From: Rhizobium sp. SL42
Lineage (GTDB): Bacteria > Pseudomonadota > Alphaproteobacteria > Rhizobiales > Rhizobiaceae
Direction of reading: 5' to 3'
NCBI RefSeq assembly: GCF_021729845.1
Contig: NZ_CP063397.1
Coordinates: 1,006,001 to 1,070,000 of the forward strand
DNA length: 64,000 nucleotides
Under the pieces are notes generated by a model, which was not told where the DNA came from, did no database searches, and saw nothing but the letters and a program-made list of their open reading frames with translations. Shown piece after piece: positions 17,031 through 25,696 of the stretch (position 1 is the stretch's first letter; every line of letters begins with the position of its first letter). The translations under genes and the position numbers were made by a program.

Positions 17031-17498
17031 ATGGCGATGAATATGCATCTTGTTCAGCTGCTCGACAGCGTCGACCGCAGCATTGTCGAGGCATTGGCCG
17101 CCGATGCGCGCCTGTCTTTGAAGGAACTTGCGGCACGGGCCGGCCTTTCATCGCCGGCATGTTCGGAGCGGTTGCGTCGTCTCGAGGATCGTGGGGTTCT
17201 ACAGGGCTATGCGGCCGAGGTTGCGCTGGAGGCGCTGGGCTATCCGTTGCAGGCGATCGTGCGCGTCCGTCCGCTGCCGGGCATGCTGTATATCGTCGAG
17301 AAAATCATTCTGGAGACGCCGGAAATCATCGAATGCGACAAGGTCACGGGCGACGACTGCTTCATCTGCCGGGTCGCGGTGCGCAGCATGGCCGATCTCG
17401 ACCGCGTTCATGATCGCATCATCGAAAAGGCCCAGACCAATACGTCCATGGTCAAGTCGACGCCCCTGAAGCGCCGTCTGCCGCCGATCGTCGGTTAG
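17031..17498 (+). CDS. Lrp/AsnC-family transcriptional regulator
   Basis: A 155-aa regulator. The N-terminal winged HTH reads LSLKELAARAGLSSPACSERLRRLEDRGVL, and the C-terminal RAM/ligand-sensing domain includes ALGYPLQAIVRVRPLPG and VTGDDCFICRVAVRSM. GAGGAG precedes the ATG at 17031. It is divergent from the EamA transporter, the usual layout for a regulator and the exporter it controls in response to an amino acid. Confidence 0.93.
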   Translation: MAMNMHLVQLLDSVDRSIVEALAADARLSLKELAARAGLSSPACSERLRRLEDRGVLQGYAAEVALEALGYPLQAIVRVRPLPGMLYIVEKIILETPEIIECDKVTGDDCFICRVAVRSMADLDRVHDRIIEKAQTNTSMVKSTPLKRRLPPIVG

Positions 17499-17525
17499 GT
17501 CAGGTCAACAGATCTGGGGCGGCCC

Positions 17526-17996
17526 TCACACGCCGGTCGAGCCGAAGCCGCCGGCGCCGCGCACGGTTTCAGACGTCACGGTCACTTCGGCAACCCGCGC
17601 CTGGGTGACCGGAGCAATCACCATCTGGGCAATGCGCATGTCGCGTGTGATGGCAAAGTCTTCGTCGCCGAGATTGATCAGCAAGACCTTCACCTCGCCG
17701 CGATAGTCGCTGTCGATCGTGCCGGGTGTGTTGAGGCAGGTGATGCCGTTCTTGAAGGCAAGGCCGGAACGCGGGCGGATCTGTGCTTCGAACCCTTGCG
17801 GGATCTCGAAGATGAAGCCCGTCGGCACAAGGGCCCTCTTGCCGGGGGCAAGCACCAGCGGTTGGTCGGTATCGACGGCGGCGCGCAGGTCCATGCCGGC
17901 CGCACCGGATGTCTCGTATGCGGGCAGGTCAAGGCCGTGCCCATGCTGCAGCCGGACCAGGTTCAGGGTCGGCGTGATGTCTGTGTGGATGGTCAT
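17526..17996 (-). CDS. dut: dUTP diphosphatase
   Basis: The enzyme hydrolyses dUTP to dUMP and pyrophosphate, keeping uracil out of DNA and feeding thymidylate synthesis. The 156-aa trimeric dUTPase motifs are all present: [10 protein letters not shown] (motif 1), [12 protein letters not shown] (motif 2), [14 protein letters not shown] (motif 3, with the catalytic aspartate), and the C-terminal [11 protein letters not shown] arm (motif 5). It is a single gene convergent with the Lrp-type gene. Confidence 0.97.
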   Translation of the reverse strand: MTIHTDITPTLNLVRLQHGHGLDLPAYETSGAAGMDLRAAVDTDQPLVLAPGKRALVPTGFIFEIPQGFEAQIRPRSGLAFKNGITCLNTPGTIDSDYRGEVKVLLINLGDEDFAITRDMRIAQMVIAPVTQARVAEVTVTSETVRGAGGFGSTGV

Positions 17997-18086
17997 TAGC
18001 CATTACTTTGCCCTCACTTGGTCAAGGTCAATTGCAATGCCGGCCTTTAATCGCTAGATAGCCCGCAATTCCACAGGATTCACGAC

Positions 18087-19670
18087 ATGGCCGAAACGCT
18101 CGCAGAGGCGGTCTCCCGCCGCCGCACCTTCGCTATTATCGCTCACCCGGACGCCGGCAAGACGACGCTCACCGAAAAGCTGCTGCTCTTCGGGGGTGCG
18201 ATCCAGCTCGCCGGTGAGGTCAAGGCCAAGAAGGATCGTATCCAAACCCGTTCAGACTGGATGAAGATCGAGCGCGAGCGCGGCATTTCGGTCGTGACCT
18301 CGGTGATGACCTTCGAATACAATGACAAGGTTTTCAACATCCTCGACACGCCGGGTCACGAAGACTTTGCTGACGATACCTACCGTACGCTGACGGCCGT
18401 CGACGCCGCGGTCATGGTTATCGATGCCGCCAAGGGTATCGAGCCGCGCACGCTGAAGCTGTTCGAAGTCTGCCGCATGCGCGACATCCCGATCATCACC
18501 TTCATCAACAAGATGGACCGCGAAAGCCGCGATCCCTTCGAAATCCTCGATGAAGTCGAGGAAAAGCTGGCGCTCGACACAGCGCCGATCACCTGGCCGG
18601 TCGGCCGGTCGAAGACATTCAGCGGATCCTACAATCTCGCGGAAAACACCTTCCGCGGTTCCGACAAGCAGGTCGAAGGCCTGCCTGTGAACAGCCCGGC
18701 AAATGTCGCCGAACAGCTGCCGGAAAACGAGCGTGAAGCTTTTATCGAAGAGCTGGATCTGGCGCGCGAAGCCTGCCGCCCGTTTGACAAGCAGGCCTTC
18801 CTCGAGGGCCATATGACACCGGTCTTCTTCGGCTCGGCTTTGAAGAATTTCGGCGTGCGCGACCTGATCAACGCGCTGGGGGATTTTGCCCCGCCGCCGC
18901 GCGACCAGGTGGCCGATATCCGCAAGGTTCATGCATCCGAAGACAAGATGACCGCTTTTGTGTTCAAGATTCAGGCCAATATGGATCCGAACCACCGCGA
19001 CCGCATCGCCTTTGCCCGCATCTGCTCCGGCAAGCTGGAGCGCGGCATGAAGGCGCGTTTGGCCCGCACCGGCAAGCAGATGGGCCTGACGGCACCGCAG
19101 TTCTTCTTCGCTTCGCAGCGCCAGTTGGCCGATACGGCCTATGCCGGCGACGTGGTCGGCATCCCGAACCACGGCACGCTTCGTATCGGGGACACCTTGA
19201 CCGAAGGCGAAAACCTCGTCTTTCAGGGCGTTCCGAACTTCTCGCCGGAAATCCTGCGTCGTGTACGCCTCGAGGATGCGATGAAGGCGAAGAAGCTCAA
19301 GGAAGCGCTGCAGCAGATGGCCGAAGAAGGCGTCGTGCAGCTCTTTTCCCCGGAAGACGGCTCGCCGGCGATCGTCGGTGTTGTCGGCGCTCTGCAGCTC
19401 GACGTTCTGAAGGAACGACTGTCGGGTGAATATACGCTGCCGGTCTCGTTCGAAATGTCGCGTTTTTCGGTCTGCCGCTGGATTTCATCCGATCAGCCCG
19501 CCGAACTCGACAAGTTCATGACCCAGCGCCGCGGCGATATCTGCCGGGATCTGGACGGCGATCCGGTCTTCATGGCGCAGGATGCATTTTCGCTGCGCTA
19601 CGAGTCGGAGCGGTTTCCCGCGATCAAGATGGTGGCGATCAAGGAATATCACGTCGCCAAGGCGGCTTGA
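18087..19670 (+). CDS. prfC: Peptide chain release factor 3
   Basis: RF3 is a GTPase that recycles RF1/RF2 from the ribosome after termination. At 527 aa it has the family length. G1 is AHPDAGKTTLTEKLL, G3 is DTPGHEDFADDTYRTL, and G4 is NKMDRE. The switch I region lies near ERERGISVVTSVM, and domain II and the RF3-specific C-terminal domain follow. AGGA precedes the ATG. It is monocistronic and convergent with the HAD phosphatase gene. Confidence 0.97.
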   Translation: MAETLAEAVSRRRTFAIIAHPDAGKTTLTEKLLLFGGAIQLAGEVKAKKDRIQTRSDWMKIERERGISVVTSVMTFEYNDKVFNILDTPGHEDFADDTYRTLTAVDAAVMVIDAAKGIEPRTLKLFEVCRMRDIPIITFINKMDRESRDPFEILDEVEEKLALDTAPITWPVGRSKTFSGSYNLAENTFRGSDKQVEGLPVNSPANVAEQLPENEREAFIEELDLAREACRPFDKQAFLEGHMTPVFFGSALKNFGVRDLINALGDFAPPPRDQVADIRKVHASEDKMTAFVFKIQANMDPNHRDRIAFARICSGKLERGMKARLARTGKQMGLTAPQFFFASQRQLADTAYAGDVVGIPNHGTLRIGDTLTEGENLVFQGVPNFSPEILRRVRLEDAMKAKKLKEALQQMAEEGVVQLFSPEDGSPAIVGVVGALQLDVLKERLSGEYTLPVSFEMSRFSVCRWISSDQPAELDKFMTQRRGDICRDLDGDPVFMAQDAFSLRYESERFPAIKMVAIKEYHVAKAA

Positions 19671-19689
19671 TCGTTTTCCATGCGATGTC

Positions 19690-19737
19690 GGTCAGCCCGC
19701 GCACCAGAGGCGCGGGCGTGCCATTCCCGGGCTGACC
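19690..19737. terminator. Nested inverted repeat between convergent prfC and HAD gene
   Basis: GGTCAGCCC (19690-19698) pairs with GGGCTGACC (19729-19737), and within it CCCGCGC (19696-19702) pairs with GCGCGGG (19710-19716). The stems share three bases, so they are alternatives. No long T run follows on either strand; it may act as a bidirectional, factor-assisted terminator. Confidence 0.45.
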
Positions 19738-19747
19738 TTGGAAAAGG

Positions 19748-20422
19748 TCAGCCGGCCCGGACGATCTGCATGCCGCCATCGCCGTCGACATGCACCTTAA
19801 GCCCGATATAGCTCGCAATTGCCGGATGCCGGGTCTCAAGTGGATGGCTGTGGGTGGCGGTGACCACCATGACATCCGAGCCCGCAGCTTCGCCGGCCAG
19901 CACGCCGGCCATCACGTCTTCGAACACCAGGCAGCGGGCCGGATCGACACCGAGATGGCTTGCCCCGAGCAGATAACCCGCAGGATTTGGTTTTCCGATC
20001 TTCACGTCTTCGGCGGTGACGATTTTTGGCGGCTGCGGCAGGCCCGCGGCCTCGATGCGGGCCCTTGCGAGGAGCACAGGGGCCGATGTGACGATCGCCC
20101 AGCGCGCCGAGGGCAGGCCGTTCAGAAAGTCTATCGCGCCGGGAATGGCGACCACACCCTCGACGTCTTCGATTTCACCGCGCTCGATTTCCAGCGCTTC
20201 CGCCTGAACGTCGACACCCGGCAGGCCAAGTCCGCTGATCGTGTCGATGCCACGTTTGCCATGCATCGTTGGCAGGAAGGCCTCGACATCGAGCCCGTGG
20301 CGTGCGGCCCATTTGCCCCACACGCGCTCTGCGGCCGCGATGGAGTTGAGCAGCGTACCGTCCATGTCGAACAGAAAGCCATTGTAACGCTTGTCGAAGA
20401 CGGTGTTCTGGGCGAAGGGCAA
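19748..20422 (-). CDS. HAD-family sugar/glycerol-phosphate-type phosphatase
   Basis: A 224-aa haloacid dehalogenase phosphatase of the beta-phosphoglucomutase/GPP-like subfamily. The nucleophile motif is FLFDMDGTLLNS, motif II is WAIVTSAP, the lysine motif III lies near KIGKPNPAGYLLGA, and motif IV is CLVFEDVMAGVLAGEAAG. The cap domain occupies residues about 30-95. The frame opens with TTG at 20422 (AGGA about eight bases before), the only start that includes the first strand. The substrate is unknown; related enzymes hydrolyse glycerol-3-phosphate or 2-deoxyglucose-6-phosphate. Confidence 0.88.
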   Translation of the reverse strand: MPFAQNTVFDKRYNGFLFDMDGTLLNSIAAAERVWGKWAARHGLDVEAFLPTMHGKRGIDTISGLGLPGVDVQAEALEIERGEIEDVEGVVAIPGAIDFLNGLPSARWAIVTSAPVLLARARIEAAGLPQPPKIVTAEDVKIGKPNPAGYLLGASHLGVDPARCLVFEDVMAGVLAGEAAGSDVMVVTATHSHPLETRHPAIASYIGLKVHVDGDGGMQIVRAG

Positions 20423-20558
20423 TCGCGAATTCCTTGAGCTGGGACGATAGGCTGACTACGCAACTAGCCATTTTTGACTTTTGTCGCAAATGGTTCGGGG
20501 CTGTGCCTATGCCATTTTGCATGACAGCAGCGCCGCTCTGCTCTAAGACTAGGCTCCA

Positions 20559-20635
20559 GAGACAGGGGCGTTCATCGAAAGATGGGCTGAGAAGCACCCT
20601 TTGAACCTGAACCAGATAATGCTGGCGGAGGGAGT
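20559..20635 (+). ncRNA. TPP riboswitch (THI element)
   Basis: Conserved blocks of the thiamine pyrophosphate aptamer occur in order: AGGGGCG near 20563, GGGCTGAGA (20584-20592), ACCCTTTGAACCTGA (20596-20610) and CCAGATAATGCTGGCGGAGGGA (20612-20633, in two adjoining parts). thiD follows at 20703. The aptamer 3' part GCGGAGG (20625-20631) can also pair with CCTCCGC (20647-20653), giving an alternative structure when TPP is absent, so the switch probably acts on translation or early termination of thiD. Confidence 0.95.
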
Positions 20636-20702
20636 CGCTTGGGAAGCCTCCGCGCATATCGTGGCCCTTCCCGTCGGCTACCCCGCTGGAGAAGGGGCGC
20701 CC

Positions 20703-21521
20703 GTGAAATCCATGTCCAGTTTCATTGCCAATGTGCTGTCGATTGCCGGATCCGATCCGTCCGGTGGGGCCGGGATCCAGGCCGATCTGAAGACGTTCTC
20801 TGCACGCGGATGCTACGGCATGGCGGCGATCACGGCGCTGACGGCACAGAACACCCGGGGCGTTTCGTCGGTACAGGCTATCGACCCTGACTTCGTCGCG
20901 GAGCAGATCCGGATGATTTTCGCCGACCTGCACGTCGATGCCGTCAAGATCGGCATGATTGCCAATGCCGATATTGCCCGCGCGGTTGCCGAAGCGCTGA
21001 AGCCATATCGCGCCATTCCAATCGTCCTGGATCCCGTCATGATCGCCAAGGGCGGTGCCGCGCTGCTGGACCCCGAAGCGGTTGCCGTGCTCCGCGATGA
21101 GCTTCTGCCCCTCGCAACGCTTCTCACCCCCAATCTTCCCGAAGCCGCTGTCCTGCTCGGCGAGCCGGAGGCGGCCCGCCGGGAGGTGATGGAATCGCAG
21201 GGCGCCCGTCTGATGTTACAGGGGCCCAAGGCTGTGTTGTTGAAGGGCGGGCATCTCGCCGCCGCCGACAGCCCGGACCTGCTGGTTTCAGGCGGGCGCT
21301 TTCGTTGGTTCGAAGCGCCGCGGATTGCCACGAAGAACACCCACGGGACGGGCTGCGCGCTGTCGAGTGCGATTGCCGCCGAACTTGCAAAGGGGCTGAC
21401 AACAGTTGACGCCGTTGCAGCGGCCAAGAGCTGGCTGGCTAGCGCGGTCGCGACGTCGGGGGCTTTGGCCGTGGGTTCGGGACATGGGCCCGTGCATCAT
21501 TTCCACGCCCTTTGGAGATAA
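20703..21521 (+). CDS. thiD: Hydroxymethylpyrimidine/phosphomethylpyrimidine kinase
   Basis: ThiD phosphorylates HMP and then HMP-P to HMP-PP, the pyrimidine half of thiamine. It is a ribokinase-fold protein of about 270 aa with the opening motif IAGSDPSGGAGIQADLK, the helix DAVKIGMIANADIARAV, and the catalytic anion hole KNTHGTGCALSSAIAAELAKG near the C-terminus. The GTG at 20703 sits 6 bases after GGAGAAGGGG; ATG at 20712 is an alternative. Expression is presumably controlled by the TPP riboswitch just upstream. Confidence 0.95.
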   Translation: MKSMSSFIANVLSIAGSDPSGGAGIQADLKTFSARGCYGMAAITALTAQNTRGVSSVQAIDPDFVAEQIRMIFADLHVDAVKIGMIANADIARAVAEALKPYRAIPIVLDPVMIAKGGAALLDPEAVAVLRDELLPLATLLTPNLPEAAVLLGEPEAARREVMESQGARLMLQGPKAVLLKGGHLAAADSPDLLVSGGRFRWFEAPRIATKNTHGTGCALSSAIAAELAKGLTTVDAVAAAKSWLASAVATSGALAVGSGHGPVHHFHALWR

Positions 21522-21530
21522 TCCCCTGGT

Positions 21531-21929
21531 CTATTCGCCGGCAGATGCGGGAATGTCCCGTATGTCGCTCACCCATCTCAGGGCAGAGCCGGTCCAGCTC
21601 TGATGGCGTGGCGTGAGCGCCTGCCGCTGATCGATCGTTCCGAGGCGTATGGCGATGCTGGCGCCGGTGGCATCGACCCGCCAGAGTGGCGAACCACAGA
21701 TATCACAGAAGTACTGGTCACTCGGCCTGCCGCTGGCGCCGAACTTGCGGTATCGGCGCGCCGTGCCCGCCACAACGCGGAAATCCATGGGTTCCGCACC
21801 GACGCTGACCCGGTAAGCGCATCCGGTCAGTCGCTGGCAATCGGTGCAATGGCAGATGCCGACCTCCTGCGGGTCGACTTCGGCTTCGAAGCGGATAGCG
21901 CCGCAATGGCAGCCGCCGGAGATATGCAT
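21531..21929 (-). CDS. GFA-family zinc-binding protein
   Basis: A 132-aa protein of the GFA/CENP-V family, named after glutathione-dependent formaldehyde-activating enzyme. The cysteine pattern of the zinc sites is complete: GGCHCGAIRF, GICHCTDCQRLTG and YFCDICGSPLW. Most family members have no proven activity, so the exact reaction is left open. The gene ends ten bases from the convergent thiD stop. The pirin-gene terminator separates it from the pirin gene upstream. Confidence 0.88.
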   Translation of the reverse strand: MHISGGCHCGAIRFEAEVDPQEVGICHCTDCQRLTGCAYRVSVGAEPMDFRVVAGTARRYRKFGASGRPSDQYFCDICGSPLWRVDATGASIAIRLGTIDQRQALTPRHQSWTGSALRWVSDIRDIPASAGE

Positions 21930-21939
21930 GTTCAGCCTC

Positions 21940-21975
21940 CCAAAAAAGAAAACCCGGCGGAGGGGGGCCGCCGGG
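21940..21975 (-). terminator. Intrinsic terminator of the pirin gene
   Basis: On the minus strand CCCGGCGG (complement of 21968-21975) pairs with CCGCCGGG (complement of 21953-21960) and is followed by TTTTCTTTTTT. It lies 40 bp beyond the pirin stop and just before the GFA gene. Confidence 0.85.
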
Positions 21976-22014
21976 CAAGGGGAACTTGACTGTCACAGCC
22001 TTGCGGCTGCTTGT

Positions 22015-22926
22015 TTAATGATCGACCTTGATAAAAGTTCCATTCTGCAATTCGTTCATCGCCTGCATCAGCTCTTCGCGTGTATTCATCACGATCGGGC
22101 CGTGCCAGGCGACCGGTTCCTTGATCGGCTTGCCGGTGACCAGCAGAAAGCGGATGCCTTGTTCGCCGGCCTGCACGGTAATCTCGTCGCCGGTGTCGAA
22201 GACGACCAGCGTCCTGTTGCCGGAAAGGTCGCGGATATTCAGCTCTTCGCCCCTGTATTCCTTTTCGACCTTTACGCCGAATGGCGTGGAAGCGTCGCGG
22301 AAGCTGCCGGATCCTGCGAAGATATAGGCAAAAGCGGAACGATAGGTGTCGACCGGAATGGTCTTGCGCTTGCCGGGCGGCACCGAAATGTCGAGATAGA
22401 CCGGCTCCGCTGCAATCCCGTCGACGGGACCTGCCTTGCCCCAGAAAGCGCCGGAGATCACCCTGACCGCGGTGCCGTCGTCATCGACCACGACGGGAAT
22501 ATCGGCGGACTTGATGTCCTGATAACGCGGCGCGGTCATCTTCAGCGACGAGGGCAGGTTGGCCCAAAGCTGGAAGCCGTGCATGCGGCCCGCGAAATCG
22601 CCCTTGGGCATTTCCTGATGCATGATGCCGCTCCCGGCGGTCATCCACTGGAGATCACCGGCGCCGAGCAGCCCGCGATTGCCGAGGCTGTCGCCGTGCT
22701 CGACCGTGCCGGCCAGCACATAGGTAATGGTCTCGATGCCGCGATGCGGGTGCCAGGGGAAGCCGCGAATATAGTCGGACGGGGTATCGTTGCGGAAATC
22801 ATCCATCATCAGGAAGGGGTCGGTCATCGACGGATCGCCGAAGCCGAACACTCGGTGCAGCTTGACGCCGGCGCCTTCCATGGTTGGCGTGGCGCGGCTT
22901 TCATGCTTGACGGGGCGGATCGACAT
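22015..22926 (-). CDS. Pirin family protein
   Basis: A 303-aa bicupin of the pirin family. The N-terminal cupin has the metal-binding set in FPWHPHRGIETITYVLAG and GIMHQEMPKG. The C-terminal domain (from about residue 170) has lost these residues, as usual. Some bacterial pirins have quercetinase activity or modulate metabolic enzymes, but the role here is not known. AAGGAG lies before the ATG at 22926; an upstream in-frame ATG is not needed. The gene is monocistronic with its own terminator. Confidence 0.92.
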   Translation of the reverse strand: MSIRPVKHESRATPTMEGAGVKLHRVFGFGDPSMTDPFLMMDDFRNDTPSDYIRGFPWHPHRGIETITYVLAGTVEHGDSLGNRGLLGAGDLQWMTAGSGIMHQEMPKGDFAGRMHGFQLWANLPSSLKMTAPRYQDIKSADIPVVVDDDGTAVRVISGAFWGKAGPVDGIAAEPVYLDISVPPGKRKTIPVDTYRSAFAYIFAGSGSFRDASTPFGVKVEKEYRGEELNIRDLSGNRTLVVFDTGDEITVQAGEQGIRFLLVTGKPIKEPVAWHGPIVMNTREELMQAMNELQNGTFIKVDH

Positions 22927-23201
22927 GGAATGCTCCTTTTGCGTGATTGCCGCCAATATAGCCGAATTTCGCCGCAGCCGAAGAGAGACGCCGGGAACGC
23001 AGTGTTCACAAAGCCCGCCCGTGTTTGGAAAACAGGCCCTCAGTCAAAAAACGCGATTGTGCGGTGCAGAAAGTGATTGCAGCATTCGTCAAAATTCTGT
23101 CATCAATGTCACGACGTTTACGTATCGTTAGCCATTCGGTTGAAAACTGTCTCAAAGTGCGCCGGCGACGGACCGGTAGCTTGTCGGAGTTGTGAAAACG
23201 C

Positions 23202-24029
23202 ATGTGTCGTTGGGCAGCCTATCGCGGCGAAGCGATCTATCTGGAAGAACTGGTGACCTCGCCGGCCCATTCGCTGATAGAGCAATCCCACTGCGCCACC
23301 CGCGCCAAGACAGCGACCAACGCGGATGGCTTTGGCATTGCCTGGTACGGCGATCGCCCGGAACCTGGCCGTTTCCGCGATGTGCTGCCCGCATGGTCTG
23401 ACTGCAACCTGAAAAGCCTTGCCAGCCAGATCCGCTCCTCGCTGTTTCTTGCACATGTCCGCGCAGCCACCCATGGCTCGACCCGCCGCGACAACTGCCA
23501 TCCTTTCGTCAACGGCAACTGGTCCTTCATGCATAACGGCCAGATCGATCATTTCGACCGCATCCGCCGGCCGATGGAAACGATGCTCGACGACGAGCAT
23601 TTCCATGCACGTGTCGGCACCACGGATTCCGAGCTGCTGTTCCTGCTGGCCCTGCAATTCGGCCTCAAGGAAAGGCCTATTGCCGCCATGAGCGAGGCCG
23701 TGGGCTTCGTCGAGCGCATGAGTATGCACATGACCGGTGAAGCGCGTGTACGCTTCACGGCGGCCTTCTCCGACGGTCGGGCGCTGTATGCCGTGCGCTA
23801 TTCGACCGATGCATTCGCGCCGACGCTCTATGCTGCCCCGATGGGCGACAAGGGCGGTTACTGTCTGGTTTCCGAACCGCTCACCGACGAGACCGACAAA
23901 TGGGTCGAGATCCCGGCCAGCAGCGCTGTCATCCTGAGCGAAAAGGGACTGGACGCGGTCGAATTCCGCCCGGCCGCCGATGATGCCCGTATGCCGGAGC
24001 CGGCACGTAAGCCGGCAATGGCACTCTGA
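23202..24029 (+). CDS. Class II glutamine amidotransferase (YafJ-like)
   Basis: A 275-aa Ntn-hydrolase-fold amidotransferase domain protein. The catalytic cysteine is Cys2 (MCRWAAYRGE), exposed after removal of Met1. NADGFGIAWYG, FLAHVRAATHGS and CHPFVNGNWSFMHNGQID are the glutamine-binding segments. There is no partner synthetase domain, as in YafJ/EgtC-like proteins, so the acceptor of the ammonia is unknown. It is a single gene with 275 bp of non-coding sequence upstream. Confidence 0.9.
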   Translation: MCRWAAYRGEAIYLEELVTSPAHSLIEQSHCATRAKTATNADGFGIAWYGDRPEPGRFRDVLPAWSDCNLKSLASQIRSSLFLAHVRAATHGSTRRDNCHPFVNGNWSFMHNGQIDHFDRIRRPMETMLDDEHFHARVGTTDSELLFLLALQFGLKERPIAAMSEAVGFVERMSMHMTGEARVRFTAAFSDGRALYAVRYSTDAFAPTLYAAPMGDKGGYCLVSEPLTDETDKWVEIPASSAVILSEKGLDAVEFRPAADDARMPEPARKPAMAL

Positions 24030-24042
24030 TCGGGTTCCTGAA

Positions 24043-24396
24043 TTAGAGCGGAATGCCGAGGTCGATTCGCAGCTTGCGTGTCAGGCCGGCGCTGACAAGA
24101 CCATAGGACCGACGCAGATATTCCTCGGCCTCATCCGCGTTCAAGGCTGATGTCGGTGAAACGGAGACCCATTTGCGTTTGGCGAAATAGGGTGCCTGGT
24201 CAATCCCTTCGATCGCGGTCAGAATCTCGAAGCTCTCTTCGCTCACCTTGAACGTCAGCCGGTTCTCAGCATCGGTGATAAGGCCGAATACCTTGTCTCC
24301 GACCTTGGCGACGGAGGATTCCCATTGATCGGCAAGAGACGTGCCGGGGAGCGCCTCGACAAATTGTTGGAACCCCGTGCGGCTGAACAGGCTCAT
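24043..24396 (-). CDS. MmcQ/YjbR family protein
   Basis: A 117-aa protein of the YjbR fold (a CyaY-like, double-wing DNA-binding-like domain), function unknown. Typical segments are LPGTSLADQWESSVAKVGDKVFGL and KRKWVSVSP. The ATG at 24396 overlaps the coaBC stop by four bases (ATGA), so it is co-translated with coaBC. Confidence 0.85.
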   Translation of the reverse strand: MSLFSRTGFQQFVEALPGTSLADQWESSVAKVGDKVFGLITDAENRLTFKVSEESFEILTAIEGIDQAPYFAKRKWVSVSPTSALNADEAEEYLRRSYGLVSAGLTRKLRIDLGIPL

Positions 24397-25607
24397 CTCG
24401 ATGTTCCGCTGACATGAGTTGCGATCCACAGCGCCAGCCGTTCCGCAACCTCGGTCTTCGAAAGGTCCGGCCATGCCTCGACGCCGGTCTTGGTAATCAG
24501 CCGCACGCTGTTGCGGTCGCCGCCCATCGCGCCGGTTCCCGCAGAAACATCATTGGCGACGATCAGGTCAGCGCCTTTGCGCTCCAGCTTGCTGCGGCCG
24601 TTTTCATCGATATTCTGCGTTTCAGCCGCAAATCCGACCACCAGCCGCGGCCTCTGGGCATGATGGCCCACGGTCTTGAGGATATCCGGGTTCTCCGTCA
24701 GCTGTAGCGGCGCGGGAGCTTCCCCCGGGAGCTTCTTGATTTTCTGATCGGCCGAACTCGCCACGCGCCAATCGGCGACAGCCGCGACCATGACCGCGAT
24801 GTCGACCGGAAGGTTTGCCAGCACAGCGTCCCGCATCTCTTCCGCCCGTTCGACATGAACTGTCCTGACGCCGGTGGGATCGGAAATTGTCACGGGCCCC
24901 GAAACCAGTGTCACCTCCGCACCGAGCTTTGCAAGGGCAGTGGCAATCGCATGGCCCTGTTTGCCGGAGGAGCGGTTGGCGATATAGCGCACCGGATCAA
25001 TGGGTTCATGGGTTGGGCCGGATGTCACCACGGCCTTCATGCCGGCAAGCGGTTTTGGTCCCGACAGCTGCTGTTCCACGGCGGCGACGATGTCGAGCGG
25101 TTCGGCCATGCGGCCAAGGCCGCGTTCGCCACTTTCCGCCATTTCGCCTTCCATCGGTCCGACAAACTGGATGCCGTCCTTCTGCAAGGTCGCCAGATTT
25201 CGCTGCGTCGCGGACGCAGTCCACATCTTCGGGTTCATTGCCGGCGCGATCAGGATCGGGCGGTCGCTGGCGAGCAGCACGGCGGAGGCCAGATCATCGG
25301 CCAGGCCATGCGCCATTTTCGCCATCAGGTCTGCGGTGGCCGGAGCAACGACGACAAGATCGCATTCCCGCGCCAGCCGGATGTGGCCGACATCCTGCTC
25401 GTCCTCGCGGGAAAACAGGTCGGTATACACATGGCTGGCAGAAAGCGCGCCGACAGCGAGCGGTGTGACGAACTCCTGGGCTGCCTTCGTCATGATCGGC
25501 CGGACCACGGCGCCGCGTTCGCGCAGCCGACGGATCAGGTCGAGGCTCTTGTAGGCGGCAATGCCGCCAGCAATGATCAGGAGAATGCGCTTGCCGCCCA
25601 AGGTCAT
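24393..25607 (-). CDS. coaBC: Bifunctional phosphopantothenoylcysteine decarboxylase / phosphopantothenate-cysteine ligase
   Basis: CoaBC couples cysteine to 4'-phosphopantothenate and decarboxylates the product, two steps of coenzyme A synthesis. The 404-aa protein has an N-terminal flavoprotein CoaC domain (IAGGIAAYKSLDLIRRL, then the PAMNPKMW active-site loop) and a C-terminal CoaB domain (TSGPTHEPIDPVRYIANRSS, then FAAETQNIDENGRSKL and ADLIVANDVS). The active-site cysteine lies near RECDLVVVAP. It forms an operon with the YjbR gene. Confidence 0.96.
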   Translation of the reverse strand: MTLGGKRILLIIAGGIAAYKSLDLIRRLRERGAVVRPIMTKAAQEFVTPLAVGALSASHVYTDLFSREDEQDVGHIRLARECDLVVVAPATADLMAKMAHGLADDLASAVLLASDRPILIAPAMNPKMWTASATQRNLATLQKDGIQFVGPMEGEMAESGERGLGRMAEPLDIVAAVEQQLSGPKPLAGMKAVVTSGPTHEPIDPVRYIANRSSGKQGHAIATALAKLGAEVTLVSGPVTISDPTGVRTVHVERAEEMRDAVLANLPVDIAVMVAAVADWRVASSADQKIKKLPGEAPAPLQLTENPDILKTVGHHAQRPRLVVGFAAETQNIDENGRSKLERKGADLIVANDVSAGTGAMGGDRNSVRLITKTGVEAWPDLSKTEVAERLALWIATHVSGTSR

Positions 25608-25696
25608 GGATAAGGCCCTTTCTGTCAGCGCGACCCTATCGCAATTCAGGCGAGAGGCAATGTCGGGAGACAGTTGTGGTAAATGTGCGACGAGTA

